The notes: generated by a model from the sequence alone, not told the origin. A stretch of 64,000 nucleotides of DNA from Roseivirga thermotolerans (GCF_014653175.1 NZ_BNAG01000002.1:682001-746000), one strand, 5' to 3'; positions 1 to 8,841 are shown, counted from the first letter of the stretch. Numbers and translations: made by a program.

Positions 1-1378
1 AGAAGGTAGTCACCTGCTGAGTGTAGAAATGGCTCTTCGGTTTGCCGAAGGTATAATTTCAGATCATTCTGATGTACTCGATAACACGACCTTCTATGTC
101 TTTCCTAACATGAGCCCCGATGCATATGAACAATATTTTGCAGCTCTTAAGTGGGAAAGAAGTGGTAATGCCAGGCCTACAGATGATGATCGGGACGGAC
201 GATTGAATGAAGATCCGTTTGATGATTTGGATGGTAATGGAATGATTACCTGGATGAGAGTTGAAGACCCTACAGGTGACTGGATTACACACCCGGCCGA
301 TAGTAGAATAATGATTAAAGCCGATCGCTCAAAAGGTGAAAAAGGTATGTACAAAGTCTTTACTGAAGGTAGAGATAATGACCTTGACGGTACCTTCAAT
401 GAAGATGGTGAAGGTGGAATACACTTCCGAAAAAACCTTACTTATGAGTACCCTTACTTTGTGGCAGGTTCCGGAGAGCATTCCGTGTCTGAGTTGGAAA
501 ACAGGGCCTTGCTGGATATGCTCTATACCAAGTGGAATCTTTACGGAGTGTTTACTTTCGGTCCCGGTAACAACCTTTCGAGTCCCTGGAGATACAACAG
601 AGCCGGAGCCTCTAAGCGTGTAGTTACGAGCATTTTGAACGATGATGCAGGGCTGAACAAGTACCTGTCTGATATTTACAATGAGACAGTTTCCCTGAAA
701 AACGCACCGGACTCCGGAGAGCAAGGAGGCGATTTCCTTCAGTGGGCATATTTTCACTTTGGACGCCTGAGCGTGGGTACTCCCGGCTGGTGGGTGCCCA
801 CGGTAAAAGATGAAGAAGGGCAAGCTGCCAACAAAGACAAAAACCGAGAGGTAAATTTCCTGAGATGGGCAGAGCAGGAGGGTCTTACCAATTACTGGGT
901 AGACTGGAAAGAGGTAAACCACCCGGATTTTCCTAATCAAAAGGTAGAGGTAGGTGGAATAGCACCTTTCGTGATGAATAATCCTCCATTGGCCAAAATT
1001 GGTGATGCAGCAAGAAACCACACCGACTTTATAGTGAAAATGGCCAAAATGCAGGCCAATGTTCAGCTGGTAAATCTTAAAACGGAAGCCGTTGGTAAGG
1101 GAATGACCCGAATCACCGTAGATGTGTATAATGGTGGAACCCTACCTACTCATACCGAAATGGGTACCCGCTCCAGATGGTTGCAGCCAGTGAAGGTAGA
1201 GTTGAGCCTTGGTAACGGACAAGAGTTGATTTCCGGAAGAAAAATTCAAACACTCAGAAGCCTGGATGGTGATGCATCTGTGCAGTTTACCTGGTTGGTA
1301 AAAGGAAGTGGTACTGTCAAAATTCAGGCAGGTGCCTCACATGCCGGAGTAGATAGCCAAACTGTAAACCTTAAATAA
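1..1378 (+). CDS. M14 carboxypeptidase-like secreted protein, 5' truncated, probably catalytically dead
   Basis: The reading frame is open from base 2, so the gene starts upstream of the window. It aligns by eye with its downstream neighbour: the shared core around bases 86-125, two aspartate-rich DxDxDG-like loops (near 182-215 and 374-410), and a beta-rich C-terminal domain. Active M14 peptidases bind zinc with HxxE plus a later His and use a Glu for catalysis. Here the position of the first motif reads EGSHLLSVE, the third-ligand position (near 560) reads TFG instead of SFH, and the Glu position (near 770-793) reads SVGTPGWW. All four key residues therefore seem replaced. It precedes the active-looking paralogue by 8 bp, so the two are probably cotranscribed. 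The missing N-terminus could change the alignment of the first motif. Confidence 0.8.
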   Translation, partial: EGSHLLSVEMALRFAEGIISDHSDVLDNTTFYVFPNMSPDAYEQYFAALKWERSGNARPTDDDRDGRLNEDPFDDLDGNGMITWMRVEDPTGDWITHPADSRIMIKADRSKGEKGMYKVFTEGRDNDLDGTFNEDGEGGIHFRKNLTYEYPYFVAGSGEHSVSELENRALLDMLYTKWNLYGVFTFGPGNNLSSPWRYNRAGASKRVVTSILNDDAGLNKYLSDIYNETVSLKNAPDSGEQGGDFLQWAYFHFGRLSVGTPGWWVPTVKDEEGQAANKDKNREVNFLRWAEQEGLTNYWVDWKEVNHPDFPNQKVEVGGIAPFVMNNPPLAKIGDAARNHTDFIVKMAKMQANVQLVNLKTEAVGKGMTRITVDVYNGGTLPTHTEMGTRSRWLQPVKVELSLGNGQELISGRKIQTLRSLDGDASVQFTWLVKGSGTVKIQAGASHAGVDSQTVNLK

Positions 1379-1386
1379 GAGAACTG

Positions 1387-3126
1387 ATGAAAAGATATAT
1401 ATCAAAAATATTTGCTGGTTTAGTTCTGGTAGGCTTAGCGCTACCCGGTATCAGTTTTGGACAGAATGCGGACGAAGTGTTCCGTGCTGCAGGTTCCCCC
1501 CACAACCCTAAGGTTAATATTGCCTTTAACCGATACTACACGGCCGAAGGCTTAGCCGAGCTTTCTAAGAAAATAGCCGATGCTCACCCTGATTTGGTAA
1601 AGCGAATATCGATTGGCAAGTCGTATGAGGGCAGAGACATATGGATGTTGCAGGTTACCAACTTTAAGAAAGGTAACCCCGAAAGAAAACCTGCATTTTA
1701 TGTCGATGGAAACATTCACTCCAATGAGATTCAGGGAGCAGAAATCTGTATTTATACGGCCTGGTACCTAACCGAAAACTTTGGCGATGTAGACTACATT
1801 ACTGAGGTACTGGACGACCGTATTTTTTACATAGTGCCTACTATTAACCCCGATGCCCGAAACAATTACATGAAAGAGGCCAATACGGGAAGTTCTCCTC
1901 GTTCAGGAATGATGCCATTTGATGATGATCGCGATGGTTTGGTAGATGAAGATGGTCTTGATGATTTGGATGGAGATGGTTCGGTAACGAGCATGCGAAG
2001 AAAAAGCGATTATGGAGACTTTATTATTGATCCGCTCGATCCGCGTAAAATGATTCAGATTGGGCCGGACGATGTAACTACCGCTCAGCGCTATGAGTTG
2101 CTGGGATCAGAAGGTATAGATAATGATGGTGACGGTCGGGTAAATGAAGACAGACCCGGTTATTATGATCCTAACAGGGATTGGGCCTGGAAATGGCAGC
2201 CCGATTATATTCAGGGAGGTGCATTAAAGTATCCGTTTAGTGTACCGGCCAACCGTGCTGTGGCCGACTTCGTATTGGCACATCCCAACATTGCCGGTGC
2301 TCAGAGTTTCCATAACTCAGGAGGAATGATTTTGAGAGGGCCTGGTGCCGAAGAAGATCTGGCGACTTATAATCGTGCCGACCTTCGAATTTATGATGCC
2401 ATTGGTGAAAAAGGAGAGAAGATGCTCCCCGGTTACCGTTACCTAACGGTATATAAAGACTTGTACTCAGTTTTTGGCGGTGAACTCGATTGGTTCTACG
2501 GAAGCAGAGGTATTTACACCTTCACCAATGAGATATTCTCAAGCTTTGCCTACTATAAGAATGAGCGTCCGGACAGAAATCAGAGCTATGATTTCGACAG
2601 GGAGTTGTTGGCCAACGATGCATTTACCCCCTGGGCTCCATATAATCACCCAACCTATGGAGAAATTGAGATAGGCGGGTTTAAGAAAAACTTCGGTAGG
2701 GCCACTCCGGGATTCATGCTGGAAGAAGAGCTTCACCGAAACATGGCCTTTGCACTTTACCATGCCCATCATATGCCTAAGCTGAGTATTGATAAGGTAA
2801 TGGAAAAAGACCTGGGTGGTGGATTAAGGGAAATTACCGCCATTATTAAAAATGAGCGCCTAATGCCTACCCATGCTTCGCAAGACCTCAAGTATAAGAT
2901 TGAGCGTCCGGACTACATTTCGATTGATGGTGTAAGTGTGCAGGCCGGAATGATTGTAGAAGACCTGGATCTTGGAATTACAACTGAGCAGAAGGTGAAT
3001 CCTGCCAAGTTGGAAGTGGCCAATATTCCTGGAAATGGTACCGTTATCGTACGATGGATTGTAAGTGGTAGAGGCACACCAAAAATCACTGTAGACAGTG
3101 CTAAAGGTGGGCTGATAACCCGATAG
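1387..3126 (+). CDS. M14 family zinc carboxypeptidase, secreted
   Basis: This 579-residue protein has a Sec signal peptide (residues 1-26, ending in FGQ). It keeps the M14 signature: HSNE gives zinc ligands H111 and E114, SFHNSGG gives H309, and TFTNEIF gives the catalytic Glu E382. An insertion at about residues 179-198 and 244-255 carries DxDxDG loops that resemble calcium-binding loops. A beta-sandwich-like tail follows from about residue 470. It probably removes C-terminal residues from peptides outside the cytoplasm; the substrate is unknown. It follows an apparently inactive paralogue, which suggests a pair that works together. A hairpin with a T-run follows the stop. Confidence 0.88.
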   Translation: MKRYISKIFAGLVLVGLALPGISFGQNADEVFRAAGSPHNPKVNIAFNRYYTAEGLAELSKKIADAHPDLVKRISIGKSYEGRDIWMLQVTNFKKGNPERKPAFYVDGNIHSNEIQGAEICIYTAWYLTENFGDVDYITEVLDDRIFYIVPTINPDARNNYMKEANTGSSPRSGMMPFDDDRDGLVDEDGLDDLDGDGSVTSMRRKSDYGDFIIDPLDPRKMIQIGPDDVTTAQRYELLGSEGIDNDGDGRVNEDRPGYYDPNRDWAWKWQPDYIQGGALKYPFSVPANRAVADFVLAHPNIAGAQSFHNSGGMILRGPGAEEDLATYNRADLRIYDAIGEKGEKMLPGYRYLTVYKDLYSVFGGELDWFYGSRGIYTFTNEIFSSFAYYKNERPDRNQSYDFDRELLANDAFTPWAPYNHPTYGEIEIGGFKKNFGRATPGFMLEEELHRNMAFALYHAHHMPKLSIDKVMEKDLGGGLREITAIIKNERLMPTHASQDLKYKIERPDYISIDGVSVQAGMIVEDLDLGITTEQKVNPAKLEVANIPGNGTVIVRWIVSGRGTPKITVDSAKGGLITR

Positions 3127-3150
3127 TCATAGTTAGTTAATTTAAATGTG

Positions 3151-3182
3151 AAAAGCCGGCTTCGAAAGGAGTCGGTTTTTTT
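3151..3182 (+). terminator. Rho-independent terminator after the M14 pair
   Basis: The stem CCGGCT...AGTCGG (one G-T pair) at about 3156-3175 is followed by seven T residues. It lies 25 bp after the stop codon of the plus-strand M14 gene. Confidence 0.75.
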
Positions 3183-3187
3183 ATGGA

Positions 3188-3335
3188 ATAGGGTTACTCA
3201 TTTAGATCGCATTTGTTAGACCCGGTATACTAGCCATAAGCTGTGTTTTCACAGCTCCTAATAAACCTGTTGGTGAACTGACGCCAATGGTAGCAAGGCT
3301 TAGAAATATATACCGTGTAGCTCAGGTAATCGTAT
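3188..3335 (+). repeat. Palindromic dispersed repeat, copy 1a
   Basis: This is a copy of an element of about 150 bp found four times in the window. It opens with ATAGGGTTACTCATTTAGA and ends with a degenerate inverted match of that end (GGTAATCGTAT). Its first half matches the reverse complement of the 39401-39551 copy almost base for base. Its internal stem GTTGGTG...CGCCAAT replaces ATTTGTG...CACAAAT of that copy yet still pairs. No coding capacity is apparent. Confidence 0.75.
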
Positions 3336-3341
3336 TCCATA

Positions 3342-3502
3342 ATAGACGTACTTACGTAAGTCGCAAGAAGTGCATTTCTGAACCTTGCCTCCATTCGTGT
3401 CTTCACAAATGGTTGTTAAAAGACGCTGTGAGGACACAGCTTGTGGCACAGGTTGTATACTTACTTTTAACCTGAGTTCGATGTAAGTAAGTAGTAAAAT
3501 AT
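3342..3502 (-). repeat. Palindromic dispersed repeat, copy 1b, inverted to 1a
   Basis: This is a second copy facing the opposite way. Bases 3361-3450 match the 39421-39510 copy closely, including the hairpins ATTCGTG-TCTT-CACAAAT and CTGTG-AGGA-CACAG. Its outer ends are more worn (TAAGTAAGTAGTAAAATAT at the right). With copy 1a it forms a larger inverted arrangement of about 315 bp downstream of the M14 genes. Confidence 0.7.
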
Positions 3503-3729
3503 CCCCTCTTAGGAGGTCATTGCGGAATTTTCCTCTGAAAACTTCACATACGCAAAGGAAAATATCCGCAATCTCATTTAGGCTCTGTTGAGATACTGGA
3601 TAAAACTGGCCTTTTTGAGAGTTTAAGGCCTGTTTTTCCGGCATGAAGTTTTTTTCTTGCATCGAACACAGGTTACTTTTATGTGAGATCGCTACTACGG
3701 AAAATGAATTGAGGTGTAGAAAATACCTC
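3503..3729. other. Intergenic stretch without recognised genes
   Basis: No convincing gene is present. A minus-strand open frame of 149 codons crosses this stretch and repeat copy 1b, but it has no recognisable domain and its 3' half is repeat sequence, so it is not called. Confidence 0.5.
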
Positions 3730-4662
3730 TTAGCGAAGCCTAAATACAATTCGGAAGGCCATTCTTGACTTCACGGGTTGCCCTCTTTGTAAACCGGGTA
3801 GCCATTTAGAGCTTTCAACTACTCTTATAGCTTCTTCATCACAGCCATACCCTATGCCTTTAAGCACTTCCACATTACTCACCTCACCGTTTTTATCTAC
3901 TATAAACGAAAGAAACACAGCCCCCTCAATATTATTCCTTTTAGCCTTTTTCGGGTACTTCAAGTTTCGTTGCAAGTGTTTGTGCCAACCCTCCACGCCT
4001 CCTACATATTCTGCTTGAACCTCCCTTTCTGTGTAGTGATATATATTGCCCTCTTTGTCCCAACTGGTGCCCGAAACAAACTCACCTAATTCAGAATAGT
4101 TCTCTTTATCGAGCGTGCGGCCCTCTTTCCTTCTTACCCATTCACCCACTTTAATACCCGACCTGAACTCTCCCTCAATTGTCGCTTCCACATTAAACGG
4201 TTCGGGTCCCTTATAAAAACCAGATCCATCTTTTACTAAAGTATTTCCAAGAGAATCTAATAAACTAATTACGGTATAAAGATTGGAGCTATTGTCGCCC
4301 CCAAACTCGAGAGTTGCAAAGGATTGACCATTTTCAAAACCAAGTTTCCAAACACCGATTTTGGTAAGCTTGCTATGGTTTCCTTCCTCTTTTAGCCGAC
4401 CATTTTTAAACAGAGTTCGGCTAAAGCCCTCCAAGATATTCTGTTTGTAATGGGCATAACCGTAGGGCTCATGACTAGGGAAAAAGCGATCTACTTTGCC
4501 TTCTCTGTTTTTACCATTGTTTAGCTCATAGTATGCCGCATGTTCTTTTTCTGAATTATCAAGATGTACATGATATGCCGAATAGTATGTGGTGTCGTTG
4601 GCTTGAGAAAAGAGGTTAAAAGACAAAAGGAGGCAAACTCCCGAAAGAATAAGTGTGCGCAT
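3730..4662 (-). CDS. Secreted protein with MORN/YwqK-like repeats and a TonB C-terminal domain
   Basis: This 310-residue protein begins with a signal peptide (residues 1-20, ending FSQ). The middle (about 60-200) has repeated segments of the type KNGRLKEEGNHS...GVWK, as in MORN/YwqK antitoxin-like repeats. The last 85 residues are a TonB_C domain (YPKKAKRNNIEGAV, then VLKGIGYGCDEEAIRVV). Such proteins are common in Bacteroidota and are usually called energy transducer TonB family, but this one has no typical N-terminal anchor and proline-rich spacer, so a role in energising an outer-membrane receptor is not proven. It lies 25 bp after the TPR gene and is probably in its operon. Confidence 0.75.
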   Translation of the reverse strand: MRTLILSGVCLLLSFNLFSQANDTTYYSAYHVHLDNSEKEHAAYYELNNGKNREGKVDRFFPSHEPYGYAHYKQNILEGFSRTLFKNGRLKEEGNHSKLTKIGVWKLGFENGQSFATLEFGGDNSSNLYTVISLLDSLGNTLVKDGSGFYKGPEPFNVEATIEGEFRSGIKVGEWVRRKEGRTLDKENYSELGEFVSGTSWDKEGNIYHYTEREVQAEYVGGVEGWHKHLQRNLKYPKKAKRNNIEGAVFLSFIVDKNGEVSNVEVLKGIGYGCDEEAIRVVESSKWLPGLQRGQPVKSRMAFRIVFRLR

Positions 4663-4687
4663 AGATCAGTTATTTAAAGGAGCTAAA

Positions 4688-5011
4688 CTAATCCATCTCG
4701 AATAATAAATTCTGATAAGCCGAATTTAATTCGTTTAGTATTTTATGGTTGCCCTGAATTTTAGCCAGGGCAATACCGTCTTCATAAACTTCCAGCGCTT
4801 TTTCTTCCTGTTCTAACTGTGTCAGAAGTTGCGCTGCCTGATAGTAAGTGGGCAAATAGTCAGGAAAATCGCTGAGCACCTTTAGCAGTATATTCAATGC
4901 TTTCGGGGCATCAGAAGCCATATATTCATTGGCCAGAGCATAGTAGTTAAAGGGTTCGTTTGGTTCTTGCTCAATATACTTTTGGAGGAGTTCTATTCGC
5001 CCGCTATTCAT
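4688..5011 (-). CDS. Small tetratricopeptide repeat protein
   Basis: This is a 107-residue, acidic, all-helical protein. Two to three TPR units are visible (PFNYYALANEYM, then YLPTYYQAAQLLTQLEQEEKALEVYEDGI). It has no signal peptide, so it is probably a cytoplasmic scaffold for protein contacts; the partner is unknown. It is first in a likely two-gene minus-strand operon with the TonB-C protein and is divergent from etfB, with 156 bp between the starts. Confidence 0.75.
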   Translation of the reverse strand: MNSGRIELLQKYIEQEPNEPFNYYALANEYMASDAPKALNILLKVLSDFPDYLPTYYQAAQLLTQLEQEEKALEVYEDGIALAKIQGNHKILNELNSAYQNLLFEMD

Positions 5012-5167
5012 CTTTTCGCCTCGTTTTTATTTACTTCATTATTGACTATCTTCGGGGCAAATTTAAGGATAACCTTGGGTTTTAAACCTTTCCGATTAGC
5101 TCCATTTTTCTGAACACTTAGGCTAACGTGGGGTTGAATTATAAAATCATTAAACTATAAAGCAAGC

Positions 5168-5905
5168 ATGAACATACTCGTTTGTATTACACATGTTCCG
5201 GATACCACCTCTCGCATTGCTTTTACCAACGACAATACAGAATTCGATAAAAACGGGGTTCAATTCATTATTGGCCCTTACGATGACTACGCGTTGGCAA
5301 GAGCTGTTGAGCTAAAGGAACAGCATGGAGGAAAAATAACAGTGTTGAACGTTGGAGAAGCAGAAACAGAGCCAACCATACGAAAGGCTTTGGCTATTGG
5401 TGCCGATGAGGCGGTAAGGGTAAATGCCTTCCCTTCAGACTCTTTTTTTGTAGCCAACCAAATAGCCGCAGTAGCTAAGCAAGGTGAATACGACCTGATT
5501 TTGATGGGACGTGAGTCGATAGACTTTAATGGAGGAATGGTTCACGGAATGGTAGGGGAACTACTGGGATTGCCTTCGTTTTCTCCCGTAATGCAACTCG
5601 ATGTGGAGGGTACTACTGCTAAAATAACCCGTGAAATAGAAGGTGGTAAAGAGAAACTGGAAGTGAGCCTGCCTTTTGTTGCCGGTTGTCAGGAGCCCAT
5701 TGCCGAATGGAAAATACCCAATATGAGGGGAATTATGTCGGCCAGAACAAAACCGCTCAATGTGGTTGAGCCTACTGATGCTACAGTACACAGCCAATTG
5801 AGCAAATACGAGCTACCTCCGGCCAAAGGAGCCGTGAAGATGATCGATGCCGACAACGTGGAGGAGTTGGTAGATTTGTTGAAGAATGAAGCCAAAGTGA
5901 TATAA
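5168..5905 (+). CDS. etfB: Electron transfer flavoprotein subunit beta
   Basis: This is a 245-residue protein with the family's usual length and start (MNILVCITHVPDT). The beta-subunit core is present at about residues 110-140 (LMGRESIDFNGGMVHGMVGELLGLPSF), followed by the REIEGGKEK segment. It forms the FAD- and AMP-binding heterodimer with EtfA and carries electrons from acyl-CoA dehydrogenases to the respiratory chain. etfA follows after 16 bp, so the two are cotranscribed. Acyl-CoA ligase and thiolase genes elsewhere in the window fit beta-oxidation. Confidence 0.95.
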   Translation: MNILVCITHVPDTTSRIAFTNDNTEFDKNGVQFIIGPYDDYALARAVELKEQHGGKITVLNVGEAETEPTIRKALAIGADEAVRVNAFPSDSFFVANQIAAVAKQGEYDLILMGRESIDFNGGMVHGMVGELLGLPSFSPVMQLDVEGTTAKITREIEGGKEKLEVSLPFVAGCQEPIAEWKIPNMRGIMSARTKPLNVVEPTDATVHSQLSKYELPPAKGAVKMIDADNVEELVDLLKNEAKVI

Positions 5906-5921
5906 CCCAAAAGCAAAAGAA

Positions 5922-6875
5922 ATGTCAGTATTAGTATTTATAGAGTTAGAAGAAGGTAAAATCAAAAAATCTTCACGCGAGGCTATATCATATGCGGCAG
6001 CTTTAGGCAATACAACAGCCGTTGCTTTGGGGTCTGCCAGTGCCGATGAATTGGCCACAGCAGGAGCCAATGGAGCTTCTAAAGTGCTTCATGTATCTGA
6101 CGAGCGGCTCAATGCGGGTCTAATTCAGCCATATGCTGAGGTATTGGCCGCTGCCGCAAATTCCACAGAAGCTACAATTATTGTAACCGCCAAGTCGTCT
6201 TTGGCCGATGCCGTGGTAGGAAGAGTAGCCGCAAAGCTGGGTGCAGGTCTTGTGTCTAACGTGGTGGCTTTGCCCGATACTTCCAATGAGTTTGTGGTGA
6301 AAAGAAGCATATATACCGGTAAGGCTTTTGCCAATACCAGCATTACCACCGACAAGAAAATTCTGGCCATCAAGAAAAACGCCATTGAATTGAAAACCGA
6401 TGGTGGGCCGGCCGATGTGGAGGCCTTCTCAGTAAGCCTGGATGATGCTTTGTTCAATGCGAAAATAACCGCTACCGATAAAGCCGAAGGTGATGTATTG
6501 CTGCCAGAAGCTGATATAGTGGTTTCAGGTGGTAGAGGTCTTAAGGGGCCTGAAAACTGGGGCATCATTGAAGATTTGGCTAAAACTTTGGGAGCTGCCA
6601 CCGGTTGCTCCAAACCTGTTTCTGATATGGACTGGAGGCCTCACCATGAGCACGTTGGCCAAACCGGAGTTAAAGTTAGCCCTTCGCTATACATAGCCGT
6701 TGGGATTTCCGGAGCCATACAGCACCTAGCAGGAGTCAATTCTTCTAAGTATATTGTAGTGATTAACAAAGACGAAGAAGCGCCATTCTTCAAAGCCGCA
6801 GACTATGGCATTGTTGGAGACGCGTTTGAAGTATTGCCAAAGCTCAACGAAGCACTTAAAAAGGCGCTCGCTTAG
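5922..6875 (+). CDS. etfA: Electron transfer flavoprotein subunit alpha
   Basis: This 317-residue protein carries the C-terminal FAD-binding domain of EtfA. VVSGGRGL starts it, and residues 245-271 hold the signature (GQTGVKVSPSLYIAVGISG then AIQHLAG), followed by INKDEEAPFFKAADYGIVGD. It pairs with EtfB to accept electrons from flavin dehydrogenases. The gene is alanine-rich and well conserved. The next gene starts 11 bp downstream, so the operon probably continues. Confidence 0.95.
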   Translation: MSVLVFIELEEGKIKKSSREAISYAAALGNTTAVALGSASADELATAGANGASKVLHVSDERLNAGLIQPYAEVLAAAANSTEATIIVTAKSSLADAVVGRVAAKLGAGLVSNVVALPDTSNEFVVKRSIYTGKAFANTSITTDKKILAIKKNAIELKTDGGPADVEAFSVSLDDALFNAKITATDKAEGDVLLPEADIVVSGGRGLKGPENWGIIEDLAKTLGAATGCSKPVSDMDWRPHHEHVGQTGVKVSPSLYIAVGISGAIQHLAGVNSSKYIVVINKDEEAPFFKAADYGIVGDAFEVLPKLNEALKKALA

Positions 6876-6886
6876 ACTTTTTTATC

Positions 6887-7471
6887 TTGGAAAAAGTAAA
6901 GATTGAAATTTTAGGATTGTCATCGAGTCAGTCGCAATCGACTGGCTCGTTTGCCCTTGTTTTAGGAGAAGTAGATGGCGAAAGAAGACTGCCAATTATT
7001 ATTGGCATGTTTGAAGCTCAGGCCATTGCACTCGAAATTGAAAAAATCACCCCCAACCGCCCCATGACGCACGACTTGTTTAAGTCGTTTGCCCATGCCT
7101 TTAATTACGAGATTACCGAAGTGATTATTTCCGATTTAAAGGAGGGGATATTTTTTGCTAAGATTGTCTGTACCGATGGGGTCAGAACCATGGAAGTAGA
7201 CTCCAGACCCTCTGATGCTATTGCTATAGGTATTCGGTTTGGCGTTCCTTTTTATACCTATGAGTCAGTATTGGCCGAGGCCGGTATAATACTGACAGAC
7301 GATGAGGAGATTGTCGAAGAGCAAGATGAACCCGTGGTTGTAGAAAAAAAAGGTGATCGGCTTCAGGACTTTACTATCGATAAGTTGAATGAGATGCTGG
7401 ATGAAGCATTGAAAGCCGAAGACTATGAGCGGGCAGCCAAGATAAGAGACGAGATCAACCGAAGAAGTTAA
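6887..7471 (+). CDS. Bifunctional nuclease family protein (DUF151) with C-terminal UVR motif
   Basis: This 194-residue protein starts at a TTG codon 11 bp after etfA; no in-frame ATG gives the conserved N-terminus (EKVKIEILGLSSS). Residues 1-130 are the DUF151 fold (LPIIIGMFEAQAIALEIE, then SRPSDAIAIGIRFGVPFY). An acidic linker leads to a UVR motif at about 158-192 (LNEMLDEALKAEDYERAAKIRDEI), as in UvrB and UvrC. The family is named after plant BFN nucleases; the bacterial role is not settled. The UVR helix suggests contact with a UvrC-like or Clp-type partner. Confidence 0.85.
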   Translation: MEKVKIEILGLSSSQSQSTGSFALVLGEVDGERRLPIIIGMFEAQAIALEIEKITPNRPMTHDLFKSFAHAFNYEITEVIISDLKEGIFFAKIVCTDGVRTMEVDSRPSDAIAIGIRFGVPFYTYESVLAEAGIILTDDEEIVEEQDEPVVVEKKGDRLQDFTIDKLNEMLDEALKAEDYERAAKIRDEINRRS

Positions 7472-7533
7472 CCGGAACATCGTTGAAGATGCTGGCTACC
7501 CGAAAAGTCAGTTCTGAGATGGTTTAGAATATA

Positions 7534-8841
7534 ATGGACGTATTAAGAGCAGTATTAGGACTGGCTATTCTCATAGGGATAGCCTATTTATTGTCAGGGA
7601 ATAAAAAAGCCATTAGCTGGCGATTAGTAGGAGTGGGCCTGACCATGCAGGTGGTCATTGCCTTGCTTATCTCTGAGGTAGGGTTTGTACAGAATATCTT
7701 TAAGCTGATAAGTGAAGGCTTTGTTTCTTTCCTCAGTTTTGCCCTTAATGGAGCCGAGTTTCTATATGGAGATTTGGCTAAAAACAGCGACTCTGTAGAA
7801 GACGCCCGTCACAGCCTTGGTTTTCTTTTTGTTTTTCAGGCACTACCCACTGTAATTTTCTTTTCGGCCATAACAGCTGGCTTATACTACCTGGGTATTT
7901 TGCAAAAGATAGTGTATGTGTTTGCCTGGGTTATGGCTAAAACCATGAGACTCTCAGGGGCTGAGTCTATGTCGGCTGCCGGCAATGTATTTCTGGGGCA
8001 AACGGAAGCACCGCTTCTGGTGAAACCCTTTATTGGTAAAATGACTAAGTCAGAACTGCTCTGTTTAATGACGGGCGGTATGGCCACTATTGCAGGCTCT
8101 GTATTAGGGGCATATGTTTCTTTTTTAGGGGGAAGTGACCCCGAGCAACAGGCTCAGTTTGCTACTTATTTGCTGAGCGCTTCTATAATGAATGCTCCGG
8201 CCGCAATTCTTATGACCAAGATTTTTATGCCTGAAGAAGAAGAGGTAGATACTGAACTGCGAGTAAGTAAAGATCAGATTGGGGTGAATGTTATTGACGC
8301 TCTGGCCGGAGGTGCCAGTGACGGACTTAAATTAGCAGCCAATATTGGTGCTATGCTTTTAGCCTTTATTGCTGTAATATATACCCTCAATTGGATATTG
8401 GTTGATGGTATTGGCGAACTGACCGGGCTCAATGCTTATGTGGTTGAAAGTACCGGAGGAGTTTTCAACGGATTTAGTTTGCAGTATATACTTGGGCAGG
8501 TGTTCAGGCTATTTGCATTTGCAATGGGGGTTGAATGGCAAGAGACTTTGCAGGTTGGAAGCCTAATTGGGCAAAAGACTGTAATCAATGAGTTTGTGGC
8601 TTACCTGAGCCTGGCCGAAATGAAGGCCGATGGAGTACTTAGCCAAAAAGCCATTGTAATTTCTACTTATGCCTTGTGTGGCTTTGCCAACTTTTCTTCC
8701 ATTGCCATTCAAATTGGAGGTATAGGAGGTATGGCTCCGGAAAGGCAATCAGACCTTTCGAAGCTTGGGTTACGAGCCCTCATGGCGGCTACTTTGGCCA
8801 CAATGATGACTGCGACTATTGCCGGAGCACTGTTCGGTTAA
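7534..8841 (+). CDS. Concentrative nucleoside transporter (CNT/NupC family)
   Basis: This 435-residue inner-membrane protein has many hydrophobic segments. It carries the CNT signatures: GQTEAPLLVKPFIGKMT at 155-171, the glycine-rich GGMATIAGSVLGAY that follows, and GQKTVINEFVAYLSL in the C-terminal half. CNT proteins import nucleosides with sodium or protons; which ion and which nucleosides cannot be told here. It is 62 bp after the DUF151 gene and may share its transcript. A repeat that looks like a bidirectional terminator follows. Confidence 0.92.
   Translation: MDVLRAVLGLAILIGIAYLLSGNKKAISWRLVGVGLTMQVVIALLISEVGFVQNIFKLISEGFVSFLSFALNGAEFLYGDLAKNSDSVEDARHSLGFLFVFQALPTVIFFSAITAGLYYLGILQKIVYVFAWVMAKTMRLSGAESMSAAGNVFLGQTEAPLLVKPFIGKMTKSELLCLMTGGMATIAGSVLGAYVSFLGGSDPEQQAQFATYLLSASIMNAPAAILMTKIFMPEEEEVDTELRVSKDQIGVNVIDALAGGASDGLKLAANIGAMLLAFIAVIYTLNWILVDGIGELTGLNAYVVESTGGVFNGFSLQYILGQVFRLFAFAMGVEWQETLQVGSLIGQKTVINEFVAYLSLAEMKADGVLSQKAIVISTYALCGFANFSSIAIQIGGIGGMAPERQSDLSKLGLRALMAATLATMMTATIAGALFG

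Noticed and set aside
329-1021. Minus-strand open frame of 230 codons at the left end
   Set aside because: It is antisense to the M14-like gene and has no recognisable motif.
3188-3502. Retron msr/msd or group II intron remnant
   Set aside because: The hairpins prompted the idea, but no reverse transcriptase frame is near any of the four copies.
3300-3749. Minus-strand open frame of 149 codons
   Set aside because: Nearly half of it is repeat copy 1b, it overlaps the end of the TonB-C gene, and no domain or signal is visible.
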